Shown: in pieces, positions 1 to 6,428 of the stretch
Layout: every line of letters begins with the position of its first letter
How positions within the stretch are numbered: the first letter of the stretch is position 1
NCBI GenBank assembly: GCA_041581055.1
Contig: JBFGCT010000154.1
Span: forward strand, 1-9,937
From: JBFGCT01 sp041581055
GTDB lineage: Bacteria > Actinomycetota > Acidimicrobiia > Acidimicrobiales > Ilumatobacteraceae
DNA: 9,937 nt
Direction: 5' to 3'
Notes under the pieces: generated by a model
The model's input: only the letters and a program-made list of their open reading frames with translations
The model's database searches: none
What the model was told of the DNA's origin: nothing
Position numbers and translations under genes: made by a program

Positions 1-131
1 ACGGCACCAACGCCGAGGAGGGCCGCCGGATCCTGGCCGACGCCGGCATCCCACACGATCCGCTGATCTCCCGGCCGACCATGTTGGAGGCCGCTCGAAC
101 GGCCGTGTCGATCGCGAACGGAGGCTCGTGA
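1..131 (+). CDS. sucC: Succinyl-CoA ligase (ADP-forming) beta subunit, C-terminal end (partial)
   Basis: Only the last 42 codons are in the window (first full codon at 3, TGA at 129-131). The visible peptide begins GTNAEEGRRILADAG and ends in an alanine-rich helix (MLEAARTAVSIANGGS). This is the usual C-terminus of the beta subunit, the ligase-CoA domain that packs against the alpha subunit and helps bind nucleotide and succinate. The intact enzyme converts succinyl-CoA, ADP and phosphate to succinate, CoA and ATP in the TCA cycle in the cytoplasm. The TGA stop shares its A with the ATG of sucD, so the two genes are almost certainly co-transcribed and translationally coupled, as the 1:1 subunit ratio would favour. 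Identification rests on the short tail plus the adjoining sucD. Confidence 0.93.
   Translation, partial: GTNAEEGRRILADAGIPHDPLISRPTMLEAARTAVSIANGGS
120..124 (+). promoter_or_regulatory. Ribosome binding site that decides the sucD start
   Basis: GGAGG at 120-124 lies 6 nt before ATG 131, the ideal spacing. It lies only 3 nt before the in-frame GTG at 128. This favours ATG 131 as the sucD start and gives the classic TGATG stop-start overlap with sucC. Confidence 0.75.
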
Positions 132-1027
132 TGGCGATCTTCGTCGATGAGAACACCAAGGTGATCGTGCAGGGTCTGACCGGTGGCCAGGGCCGCTATC
201 ACGGCTTGCGCAACCGCGACTACGGCACCCAGATCGTCGGTGGCGTCACCCCCGGCAAGGGTGGCCAGGACGTCGACGGCGTACCGATCTTCGATTCGGT
301 CGAGGACGCGATCGCTGCGACCGGGGCGACCGCGTCGTTCGCCGTCGTGCCGCCGAAGTTCGCGCCGGGAGCGATCGTCGACGCCGCAGCGGCCGGCATC
401 GGGTTCATCGTGTGCATCACCGAGGGCATCCCGGCCCAGGACGAGGCCAAGGTGTACAACACGCTCGTCCGCGACTTCCCGAACACCAGGCTGCTCGGAC
501 CGAACTGCCCCGGGATCATCAGCCCCGGCAAGTGCAACATCGGGATCACCGCCGGCGAGATCGCCCAGGAGCCGACCGCCGCCGGACCGAACGTCGGCAT
601 CGTCAGCCGGTCGGGCACGCTGACCTACCAGGCGCTGTACGAGTTGAAGCAGAATGGCATCGGCGTGACGACGTGCGTCGGCATCGGCGGCGACCCGGTC
701 CCGGGCACCAACTTCATCGACTGCTTGCGCGAGTTCGAGGCCGATCCCGAGACGCACGCGATCATGCTGATCGGCGAGATCGGCGGGTCGGCCGAGGAGG
801 AGGCGGCCGAGTTCGTCCGCGCCAACGTCTCCAAGCCGATGAGCGCCTACATCGCCGGTGTGACGGCGCCGGCGGGCAAGAAGATGGGCCACGCCGGGGC
901 CATCGTCTCGGGCGGCAAGGGCACCGCGCAGGGCAAGATGGACGCGCTGGCCGCCGCCGGGGTCAAGGTCGGGCTGAACCCGACCGAGGCGGGCGAGCTG
1001 ATGGCCGACCTCGTCGCCGCGCTCTGA
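131..1027 (+). CDS. sucD: Succinyl-CoA ligase (ADP-forming) alpha subunit
   Basis: The protein has 298 residues from ATG 131, close to the usual length of about 290-300. It is the alpha subunit of succinyl-CoA synthetase, which forms succinyl-phosphate, passes the phosphate to a histidine and then to ADP. An N-terminal CoA-binding Rossmann domain is seen in GLTGGQGRYHG and GGVTPGKGG (about residues 15-45). The ligase domain follows, with GPNCPGIISPG and VGIVSRSGTLTYQA. The active-site phosphohistidine is His254 in KKMGHAGAIVSGGKGTA. An in-frame GTG at 128 would add one residue, but the Shine-Dalgarno spacing favours ATG 131. The gene overlaps the sucC stop by one base and should be expressed from the sucC promoter outside the window. 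No odd features or missing motifs are seen. Confidence 0.98.
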   Translation: MAIFVDENTKVIVQGLTGGQGRYHGLRNRDYGTQIVGGVTPGKGGQDVDGVPIFDSVEDAIAATGATASFAVVPPKFAPGAIVDAAAAGIGFIVCITEGIPAQDEAKVYNTLVRDFPNTRLLGPNCPGIISPGKCNIGITAGEIAQEPTAAGPNVGIVSRSGTLTYQALYELKQNGIGVTTCVGIGGDPVPGTNFIDCLREFEADPETHAIMLIGEIGGSAEEEAAEFVRANVSKPMSAYIAGVTAPAGKKMGHAGAIVSGGKGTAQGKMDALAAAGVKVGLNPTEAGELMADLVAAL

Positions 1028-1145
1028 CCCGCCCGCCGGGGCGAACAACAGCGGCCCGCCGGGGGGTCGACCCCAGATGCGAGGTCGAGCGGCCGGGCGG
1101 GCCGTCGTCATGGTTCCCGTCGATCGTCGCCGACGGCGAGGGTGC

Positions 1146-1649
1146 TCAGGCCGGCGGGGGCGGAGGCGGCGGCGGGGCGGCGTCGTCGTCGCCCGAGAAG
1201 CTCTGCTTCAGCTTGTCGACGTCGGTGAGGTCGGACAGCTCGCCGCCCGACGCCTGGAACGTCATGAACGCGCCGGCCAGGGTGACCGCCGACCAGACGA
1301 GTGCGCCGTACATGCCGATGCCGCGGTCGACCTCGATCCCGAACCCGACGTCGCGGCCGCCGAGGATGATCCTGAGCAGCATCAGCAGGGTGGCCAGCCC
1401 GGAGGCGGCCAGGAAGATCAGCGGCCACGGCTGTGACGGCGGCAGGTTGCCGAGCGCCCGGAGGAGAGCGAGGACGCCGACGGCGACGATCAGCAGCCAG
1501 GCGATGCCGCCGGTGAAGAAGTAGTCGAACGGGCTGTCGCCGGTGTTGCCCGCGAAGCTGGACCAGGGCAGCACGAATCCGAGGATCAGCATCGCCGCCC
1601 CGCCTCCCACCATGAGCCAGTCCGGTGTCTTGAGTTTGCTGAAGTCCAA
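1146..1649 (-). CDS. Small four-helix membrane protein with polyproline tail, function unknown
   Basis: The protein has 167 residues and I do not recognise the family. It starts at TTG (1649-1647 on the minus strand). A strong Shine-Dalgarno, GGGAGGG, lies 4 nt upstream, which supports the unusual start. Four hydrophobic segments are visible at about residues 11-30, 44-66, 75-97 and 111-131, with a Trp-rich loop after the first and a glycine/acidic loop before the last. A short charged, helix-like stretch (about 137-151, with SDLTDVDKLKQSF) follows. The tail is DDDAA, then eight consecutive prolines, then a final Ala. There is no signal peptide or enzymatic motif. The gene is convergent to sucD (118 bp between stops) and divergent from purH, so it is its own transcription unit. 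The length, the clean hydrophobic pattern and the ribosome binding site argue for a real gene. The tail could be a docking site on the membrane's cytoplasmic face, but that is a guess. Confidence 0.82.
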   Translation of the reverse strand: MDFSKLKTPDWLMVGGGAAMLILGFVLPWSSFAGNTGDSPFDYFFTGGIAWLLIVAVGVLALLRALGNLPPSQPWPLIFLAASGLATLLMLLRIILGGRDVGFGIEVDRGIGMYGALVWSAVTLAGAFMTFQASGGELSDLTDVDKLKQSFSGDDDAAPPPPPPPPA

Positions 1650-1654
1650 GGTGC

Positions 1655-1660
1655 CCTCCC
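1655..1660 (-). promoter_or_regulatory. Shine-Dalgarno supporting a TTG start
   Basis: On the minus strand the sequence GGGAGGGCACC directly precedes TTG GAC TTC. The purine-rich core sits about 5 nt before TTG. No other in-frame start with a ribosome binding site is seen nearby; the internal ATG at residue 13 would cut into the first hydrophobic segment. Confidence 0.6.
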
Positions 1661-1668
1661 AGGGTCGT

Positions 1669-1684
1669 CCTCGTGTCGACGAGG
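1669..1684 (-). repeat. 6-bp inverted repeat in the leader of the membrane-protein gene
   Basis: CCTCGT and ACGAGG flank a 4-nt loop (GTCG), giving a compact 6-4-6 hairpin about 20 bp upstream of the TTG start of the minus-strand gene. A TACGGT hexamer on the minus strand (1709-1704) could be that gene's -10 box, which would place the hairpin in the 5' untranslated leader. The hairpin could also be a small operator. On the plus strand it is followed by a T-rich stretch (TCTTTCGTTTC), so it may stop readthrough moving toward purH. It is one short repeat with no second copy. Confidence 0.35.
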
Positions 1685-1774
1685 TCTTTCGTTTCTCGCC
1701 CGAACCGTAGTCCTCATCGGCGGCGGCGGATGGCTATTCCGACGCATGTTGCGGATTGGTGACGGCCGTTTCGC

Positions 1775-1789
1775 TACGGTCGGCACGTG
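1775..1789 (+). promoter_or_regulatory. Probable leaderless promoter of purH (-10 TACGGT)
   Basis: TACGGT at 1775-1780 matches the actinobacterial TANNNT -10 pattern and ends exactly 6 nt before GTG 1787. The transcript would therefore start at the initiation codon. No Shine-Dalgarno sequence precedes the GTG. A -35 box is not convincing: TTGCGG at 1749-1754 would need a 20-bp spacer. Confidence 0.55.
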
Positions 1790-3307
1790 CCCACCGCTCT
1801 GCTCTCCGTCTTCGACAAGTCCGGCGTGGTCGACCTGGCCCGGTCGTTGCGCGACCTCGGATGGTCGCTCGTCTCCAGCGGGGGGACGGCGCGGGCGATC
1901 TCCGACGCCGGGCTCGAGGTCACCGACGTGGCCGAGTTGACCGGCGTGCCGGCGATCCTCGGCCACCGCGTCGTCACCCTCCATCCCAAGGTCCACGGCG
2001 GCATCCTCGCCGACCCGTCCGACGAGTCCCATCGCGCCGACATGGACGAGCACGGCATCACGCCGATCGCGCTGGTCGTCGGCAACCTCTACCCGTTCGC
2101 CGCCGACCCGGGCATCGAGTTGATCGACATCGGCGGCCCGGCGATGGTCCGCGCCGCCGCCAAGAACCACGCCCACGTCGGGGTCGTCGTCGACCCGGCC
2201 GACTACGACGGCGTCGTCACCGAACTGCAATCGTCCGGTGAGCTGTCGGCGCCGACGCGCCGGCGGCTGGCGCGGCGGGCGTTCGCCCACACCGCGGCGT
2301 ACGACGCGGCGATCGTGACGTGGTTCGACGACTCCGAGCCCGCGCCGGTCGACGACCCCGACACCTCGGTGCTGCCGGCGTCGATCCATCTCGCCCTCGA
2401 CCGGGCGCAGCCGCTGCGTTACGGCGAGAACCCGCACCAGGAGGGCGCCCGCTACCAGCAGGAGGGGGCGACCAGCTGGTGGGAGACGATGACGCAGCAC
2501 GGCGGAAAGGCGTTGAGCTACCTCAACCTGTTCGACACCGAGGCGGCCTGGCGGCTCGTCCATCGGTTCGAGTCGCCGGCGTGTGTCGTCGTGAAGCACG
2601 CCAATCCGTGCGGGGTCGCCGTCGACCAGGACATCGCCGACGCCTACGTCAGGGCCAACGCGTGCGACCCCGTGAGCGCGTTCGGCGGCATCGTGGCCGC
2701 CAACCGCACCGTGACCCTGGCGATGGCGACGGCGCTCGCCGAGGTGTTCACCGAAGTGGTCGTCGCCCCCGACTTCGACGACGACGCGCTCGCCGCGCTG
2801 ACGGCGAAGAAGAACCTGCGCGTGCTCGCCGCCAACCCGCCGTCGCCGCTGCCGTACGACGTTCGGCCGATCGACGGCGGCCTGCTCGTTCAGCAGCCCG
2901 ACCCTGTCGCCGGCCGCTCCGCGGAGTGGAGGGTGGCCACGGCCGCCGAGCCGACCGACGAGCAGTGGGCCGACCTGGAGTTCGCCTGGCAGGTCTGTGC
3001 CGCGGTGAACAGCAACGCGATCGTGTTCGCCAAGGATCGTCAGGCGGTCGGGATCGGCGCCGGCCAGCAGAACCGCCTCGACTCGGCGCGGATCGCCGCC
3101 GAGCGGGCCGCGGGCCGGGCGTCCGGCGGGGCGTGCGCCAGCGACGCCTTCTTCCCGTTCCGCGACGGGCTCGACGCGGCCGCCGCGGCCGGGGTAGCCG
3201 CGGTCATCCAGCCCGGCGGCTCGATGCGCGACGACGAGGTGGTCGCCGCCGCCGACGAGCACGGCATCGCCATGGTCTTCACCGGCCAACGCCACTTCAA
3301 GCACTGA
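1787..3307 (+). CDS. purH: Bifunctional AICAR formyltransferase / IMP cyclohydrolase
   Basis: The protein has 506 residues, full length for the family. It carries out the last two steps of purine synthesis in the cytoplasm: transfer of a formyl group from 10-formyl-tetrahydrofolate to AICAR, then ring closure to IMP. The N-terminal cyclohydrolase (MGS-like) domain (about 1-195) shows LLSVFDKSGVVDLAR, SSGGTAR, HPKVHGGILA, NLYPF and DIGGPAMVRAAAKN. The transformylase domain follows with RYGENPHQ (211-218), the catalytic pair Lys270-His271 in KHANPCG, DPVSAFGGIVAANR, SNAIVFAKD, GIGAGQQNRLDSARIA, and the C-terminal ASDAFFPF, VIQPGGSMRDDEV and VFTGQRHFKH. The GTG start is the only one that fits the conserved N-terminus, and it lies 6 nt after a TACGGT box. 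The partner gene purN, often just upstream in actinobacteria, is not in the window. No defects are seen. Confidence 0.98.
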   Translation: MPTALLSVFDKSGVVDLARSLRDLGWSLVSSGGTARAISDAGLEVTDVAELTGVPAILGHRVVTLHPKVHGGILADPSDESHRADMDEHGITPIALVVGNLYPFAADPGIELIDIGGPAMVRAAAKNHAHVGVVVDPADYDGVVTELQSSGELSAPTRRRLARRAFAHTAAYDAAIVTWFDDSEPAPVDDPDTSVLPASIHLALDRAQPLRYGENPHQEGARYQQEGATSWWETMTQHGGKALSYLNLFDTEAAWRLVHRFESPACVVVKHANPCGVAVDQDIADAYVRANACDPVSAFGGIVAANRTVTLAMATALAEVFTEVVVAPDFDDDALAALTAKKNLRVLAANPPSPLPYDVRPIDGGLLVQQPDPVAGRSAEWRVATAAEPTDEQWADLEFAWQVCAAVNSNAIVFAKDRQAVGIGAGQQNRLDSARIAAERAAGRASGGACASDAFFPFRDGLDAAAAAGVAAVIQPGGSMRDDEVVAAADEHGIAMVFTGQRHFKH

Positions 3308-3400
3308 TCCAGTGGTCGGCGCAGATGGCGCCTGGCCAGCCGGGCTCCCTGGCGGTCGCGCCGGCGGCGGATGGATGCCACGGTGGACCGGTCTGAGTTC

Positions 3401-3448
3401 GTTCCGCATCGTGGATCTGTTCCATTGTGTTCCGCATCGTGGAACAAT
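3401..3448 (+). promoter_or_regulatory. Operator-like tandem dyads upstream of metF
   Basis: The 15-mer GTTCCGCATCGTGGA occurs twice without mismatch, at 3401-3415 and 3429-3443, 28 bp apart. Each copy is the core of a dyad, GTTCC-N7-GGA(A/T)C. The downstream dyad (3429-3445) is perfect and extends to TGTTCC/GGAACA; the upstream one (3401-3417) has one mismatch. A further half-site GTTCC lies between them at 3419-3423, and ATTGT (3424-3428) mirrors ACAAT (3444-3448) at the outer edge of the downstream dyad. The downstream dyad ends 17 bp before the -10 box of metF, over the expected -35 position, which suits a repressor. No regulator gene is in the window. A TTCC-N7-GGAA shape is compatible with an IclR-type regulator, but that is only a resemblance. 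Confidence 0.6.
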
Positions 3449-3462
3449 CCGGAGGAGATCGG

Positions 3463-3477
3463 TAGGGTTTCCCGATG
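3463..3477 (+). promoter_or_regulatory. Probable leaderless promoter of metF (-10 TAGGGT)
   Basis: TAGGGT at 3463-3468 ends 6 nt before ATG 3475, the same spacing as at purH and mdh. GGAGGAGA at 3451-3458 looks like a Shine-Dalgarno sequence but is 16 nt from the ATG and would lie upstream of the predicted transcript start, so I do not count it as the ribosome binding site. Confidence 0.55.
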
Positions 3478-4332
3478 GCCCGGATCGCCCACCGCCTCGC
3501 CACCGGGCGGACGCTGTCGTTTGAGTTCTTCCCGCCGAAATCCGTCGCCGCGCAGCTCACGCTGGGCCGCACCGTCGGCGAGTTGGCCCATCTCGAGCCG
3601 AGCTTCGTGAGCGTCACCTACGGCGCCGGCGGGTCCGACCGGCACCGCACCGGCGACGTCGTCAACTGGCTGCGCCACGAGACCGAGATCGAGCCGATGG
3701 CCCACCTCACCTGCATGGGCCACACCCGCACCGACGTCGCATCCCTGCTCGTCGAGTACCGGCGGATCGGCGTCGAGAACATCCTCGCCCTCGGCGGTGA
3801 CCCGCCCGCCGACGGGAGCGCGCCCGCCGGCGACTACCGGTACGCGCTCGACCTCCTGCACGACGTGGCGACGACCGGCTGCTTCTCCGTCGGCGTCGCC
3901 GCCCACCCGGAGGTGCATCCCCGGTCGCCCGATCGGGCAACCGACCGGCGCCACCTCGCGGCCAAGCTCAGGCTGGCCGATTTCGCGATCACCCAGTTCT
4001 TCTTCGAGGTCGAGCACTGGACGCGCCTCGTGAACGAGCTCGCCGATCTCGGCGTCGACAAGCCGGTGATCCCGGGGATCATGCCGATCACCAACGTCGG
4101 CCAGATCCAGCGGATGGCGGCGATGAGCGGCGCGGACATCCCGCGGTGGCTGACCGAGAAGCTCGAGCGTGCGCACGAACCAGCCGGCGTGCGGTGCATC
4201 GGCATCGACGTCGCGTCGAGGCTCGCCGCCGACCTGCTCGACGCGGGCGCGCCCGGCCTCCATCTCTACACGCTGAACCGATCCGAGGCCGCCCGGCAGA
4301 TCTGCCGGAACGTCGAATTGGCGTCCGTCTAG
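3475..4332 (+). CDS. metF: Methylenetetrahydrofolate reductase (FAD-dependent MTHFR/PutA barrel)
   Basis: The protein has 285 residues, normal for the bacterial single-domain enzyme. It reduces 5,10-methylene-tetrahydrofolate to 5-methyl-tetrahydrofolate, the methyl donor for methionine synthesis, using FAD in the cytoplasm. The TIM-barrel motifs appear in order: SFEFFPPK with catalytic Glu17, FVSVTYGAGGS (about 44-54), HLTCMGH, ILALGGDPP with Asp109, FSVGVAAHPEVHP, FAITQFFFEVEHW, PGIMPITN and the C-terminal GLHLYTLNRSEA. The first residue of the usual RGDPP motif is Gly here (GGDPP), a variation I believe occurs in other MTHFRs. The ATG at 3475 gives the expected short N-terminus and lies 6 nt after a TAGGGT box. 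Upstream dyads suggest regulated transcription. The stop is 16 nt before the first acyltransferase gene. One-carbon folate chemistry links it to purH. Confidence 0.96.
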   Translation: MARIAHRLATGRTLSFEFFPPKSVAAQLTLGRTVGELAHLEPSFVSVTYGAGGSDRHRTGDVVNWLRHETEIEPMAHLTCMGHTRTDVASLLVEYRRIGVENILALGGDPPADGSAPAGDYRYALDLLHDVATTGCFSVGVAAHPEVHPRSPDRATDRRHLAAKLRLADFAITQFFFEVEHWTRLVNELADLGVDKPVIPGIMPITNVGQIQRMAAMSGADIPRWLTEKLERAHEPAGVRCIGIDVASRLAADLLDAGAPGLHLYTLNRSEAARQICRNVELASV

Positions 4333-4334
4333 GC

Positions 4335-4351
4335 GATACTGGTCGGCGATG
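4335..4351 (+). promoter_or_regulatory. Probable promoter of the first acyltransferase gene (-10 GATACT)
   Basis: GATACT at 4335-4340 ends 8 nt before ATG 4349 and starts just after the metF stop codon (4330-4332). The 11-mer GATACTGGTCG recurs upstream of the second acyltransferase gene at 6411-6421, also next to its ATG. No Shine-Dalgarno sequence is present, so a leaderless or near-leaderless transcript is likely. Readthrough from metF is also possible. Confidence 0.5.
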
Positions 4352-6352
4352 TCCGCCAGCATCGCCACCTCCCGCGTGTCGTCGCGAGCCCCGCGCCAGC
4401 CGGCCGGCGGGCGCATCAGCCGCGTGCCGTACCTGCCGGGGCTCGACGGCATGCGCGCCCTCGCGGTGATCGCGGTGATGGTGTACCACGCCAACAGCAC
4501 CTGGCTGCGGGGCGGGTTCTTCGGCGTCGAGGTCTTCTTCGTGATCTCCGGCTACCTGATCACGCTGCTGTTGATCGCCGAGCGGGAACGCTCGGGCCGC
4601 GTCGACATGAAGCAGTTCTGGATTCGCCGCGCCCGCCGCCTGCTCCCGGCGCTGTTCACGATGCTGCTCATGCTCACGGTCTGGACGGCGCTGTTCAAGA
4701 GCTCCGAGCTCGGCAAGCTGCGTGGCGACGTCCTCGGCGGCCTGTTCTACGTGTCGAACTGGTACCAGGTCTGGGTCGGCGCCGGCTACGCCGCGGCGAA
4801 CGACTTCGCACCGCTCCGCCACCTCTGGAGCCTCGCCGTCGAGGAGCAGTTCTACCTGGTCTGGCCGCTCGTCATGGCCGTGCTGCTGCGCAACGGCAGC
4901 CGCCGCGTCGCCGACCTCAGCCGCTGGTTGTTCCTCGCCGCGCTCGGCGTCACGGTGATCGTCGCGGTGCTCTACCACCCGGGCCCGATCGGAACGCCCG
5001 AGATCACCCCGGAGGCGTACTGGCAGATCGGCGACCGGTCGATCTCCAAGGCCGACACGTTGTACCTCGGCACGATCAGCCGGTCGGCCGGGCTGCTGCT
5101 CGGCGCGGCGTTCGCGATGATCTGGCGACCGGTCGCCATCATGCGCGGGCCGCTCCGCGACCAGGGCCGGGTGCTCGACCTCGTCGCCGTCGTCGGCCTG
5201 GTCGTCCTCGTGCTGATGTCGGTCCGCATCGGGTTCATCGACGACCCCGCCGTCGGCGCCGACGGGTGGCTCTTCCGCGGCGGCTTCTTCTTCGCCTCGA
5301 TCGCGACGCTGGGCGTGATCGCCGCGGTGACCCACCCGCGGACCGCGACGTCGCGCATCTTGGCCGCGCCGCCGCTCGTCTGGATCGGCGTCCGGTCGTA
5401 CGGCCTCTACCTCTACAGCTGGCCGATCTACCAGATGATCAGGGGGATCGCCGGCAAGAAGCTCACGCTGTCGGAGTTCGCGGTCGCGATGGTCATCACG
5501 CTGATCGTCGCCGAGCTCTCGTATCGCTTCATCGAGACCCCGATCCGCCGTGGCGCCCTCGGCACGATTCGGACGCGGCTGCGAAGCTCCCGCGACCCAG
5601 GTCGGCGCAACGCCGTGCTCGGCGGCGCGTTCGCCGGGACGGCGTTGACGATCTTCGCCGCGGGAAGCCTGGCGACGGCCGACCTCCAGCAGAACGCGGT
5701 CGAGCAGTCGCTCGACGAGGGCCGGCGGGCGGCGTGCGACGTGCTCGCCAACCCCACGTGCGCTGGCGCCGGTGACACCGCCGGCGCCACCGCCGCGCCG
5801 ACCGACGCGACGGCGGGGGATCCCGGCGTTCCCGCCGCAGCCGATCCCGCCGCGCCGGACACGACCACGACGACCGAGGCGCCCCAACCGATCGCCCGGC
5901 TGGCGATCGGCGACTCGGTGATGTTGGGGGCGGCCGCCGAACTCGCCGAGTTCGGGTTCGTCGTCGACGCCGAGGAGAGCCGCGGATTCACCGACGGCGC
6001 CGAGTACGTCGCCCGGCTCGCGGAGGCGAACCGGCTGGGCGAGATCGTCGTCGTCCATCTGGGGACCAACGGCGCGATCAGCGAGAGCTCGATGCAGAAG
6101 ATGCTCGACACGCTGGCCGCCGTTCCCCAGGTGCTGCTCGTCACCAACGACGTCGATCGGGAGTACACCGCGGGCAACAACGCGCTGATCTACAACGCGG
6201 TGAACGCGCGGCCCAACGTGTCGCTGCTCGACTGGCAGGGCAACGCGCCGGCCTGTCCCGGGGAATGTCTGTACGACGATCAGCTGCACCTCCGACCGGA
6301 CGGCCAGCGGTATTACGCGGCGCTCGTCGCCGGCGCGCTCGGCATCGCCTGA
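4349..6352 (+). CDS. OatA-like membrane O-acyltransferase with C-terminal SGNH domain (paralog 1)
   Basis: The protein has 667 residues. It is an acyltransferase-3 family membrane protein fused to an extracellular SGNH esterase-type domain, the architecture of peptidoglycan O-acetyltransferase OatA and related envelope-sugar acyltransferases. The membrane part (about 30-443, roughly 10-11 helices) shows LDGMRALAV (32-40), the conserved His47 in VYHAN, FFGVEVFFVISGYLI, RRARRLLPA (93-101) and RHLWSLAVEEQFYLVWP with His158. A last helix (about 421-443) leads to a roughly 70-residue Ala/Thr/Pro linker containing two Cys. The SGNH domain (about 515-667) has GDSVMLG with Ser523, GTN (572-574) and a DxxH pair, Asp644/His647. 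A CPGEC (C-x3-C) pair lies just before DxxH. The second block reads SRG (Gly546) where the paralog has SRQ. The membrane half would pass acyl groups outward and the SGNH half would attach them to a glycan. The actual substrate is unknown. Confidence 0.9.
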   Translation: MSASIATSRVSSRAPRQPAGGRISRVPYLPGLDGMRALAVIAVMVYHANSTWLRGGFFGVEVFFVISGYLITLLLIAERERSGRVDMKQFWIRRARRLLPALFTMLLMLTVWTALFKSSELGKLRGDVLGGLFYVSNWYQVWVGAGYAAANDFAPLRHLWSLAVEEQFYLVWPLVMAVLLRNGSRRVADLSRWLFLAALGVTVIVAVLYHPGPIGTPEITPEAYWQIGDRSISKADTLYLGTISRSAGLLLGAAFAMIWRPVAIMRGPLRDQGRVLDLVAVVGLVVLVLMSVRIGFIDDPAVGADGWLFRGGFFFASIATLGVIAAVTHPRTATSRILAAPPLVWIGVRSYGLYLYSWPIYQMIRGIAGKKLTLSEFAVAMVITLIVAELSYRFIETPIRRGALGTIRTRLRSSRDPGRRNAVLGGAFAGTALTIFAAGSLATADLQQNAVEQSLDEGRRAACDVLANPTCAGAGDTAGATAAPTDATAGDPGVPAAADPAAPDTTTTTEAPQPIARLAIGDSVMLGAAAELAEFGFVVDAEESRGFTDGAEYVARLAEANRLGEIVVVHLGTNGAISESSMQKMLDTLAAVPQVLLVTNDVDREYTAGNNALIYNAVNARPNVSLLDWQGNAPACPGECLYDDQLHLRPDGQRYYAALVAGALGIA

Positions 6353-6410
6353 GCCGCGGTTTGGCAGGATCTTGACCAAGCGGTGACGCCGGGCTGGACC
6401 GGTCGTCGGT

Positions 6411-6428
6411 GATACTGGTCGCTGCATG
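6411..6428 (+). promoter_or_regulatory. Probable promoter of the second acyltransferase gene (-10 GATACT)
   Basis: GATACT at 6411-6416 ends 9 nt before ATG 6426. The 11-mer GATACTGGTCG is shared with the promoter of the upstream paralog. This suggests that the promoter was copied along with the gene and that each gene can be transcribed separately. The 73-bp gap between the two genes has no Shine-Dalgarno sequence before the ATG. TTGACC at 6372-6377 resembles a -35 box but is too far (33 bp) from this -10. Confidence 0.5.

Noticed and set aside
1030..1074. GC-rich inverted repeats after sucD (CGCCC/GGGCG at 1030-1043 and the palindrome GGGGTCGACCCC at 1063-1074) as a terminator.
   Set aside because: The stems are only 4-5 bp and there is no T-tract. 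In DNA of about 70% GC such short dyads are expected by chance.
3318..3353. Short hairpins after purH (GGCGC/GCGCC at 3318-3332 and GCCAG/CTGGC at 3335-3353) as a terminator.
   Set aside because: The stems are 5 bp with no following T-run, so they are too weak to call.
1586..3409. A 607-codon minus-strand open frame opposite purH, and similar ones at 3040-4500, 6141-7484 and 8407-9564.
   Set aside because: They are shadows of well-supported plus-strand genes in high-GC DNA. None shows family motifs or a ribosome binding site.
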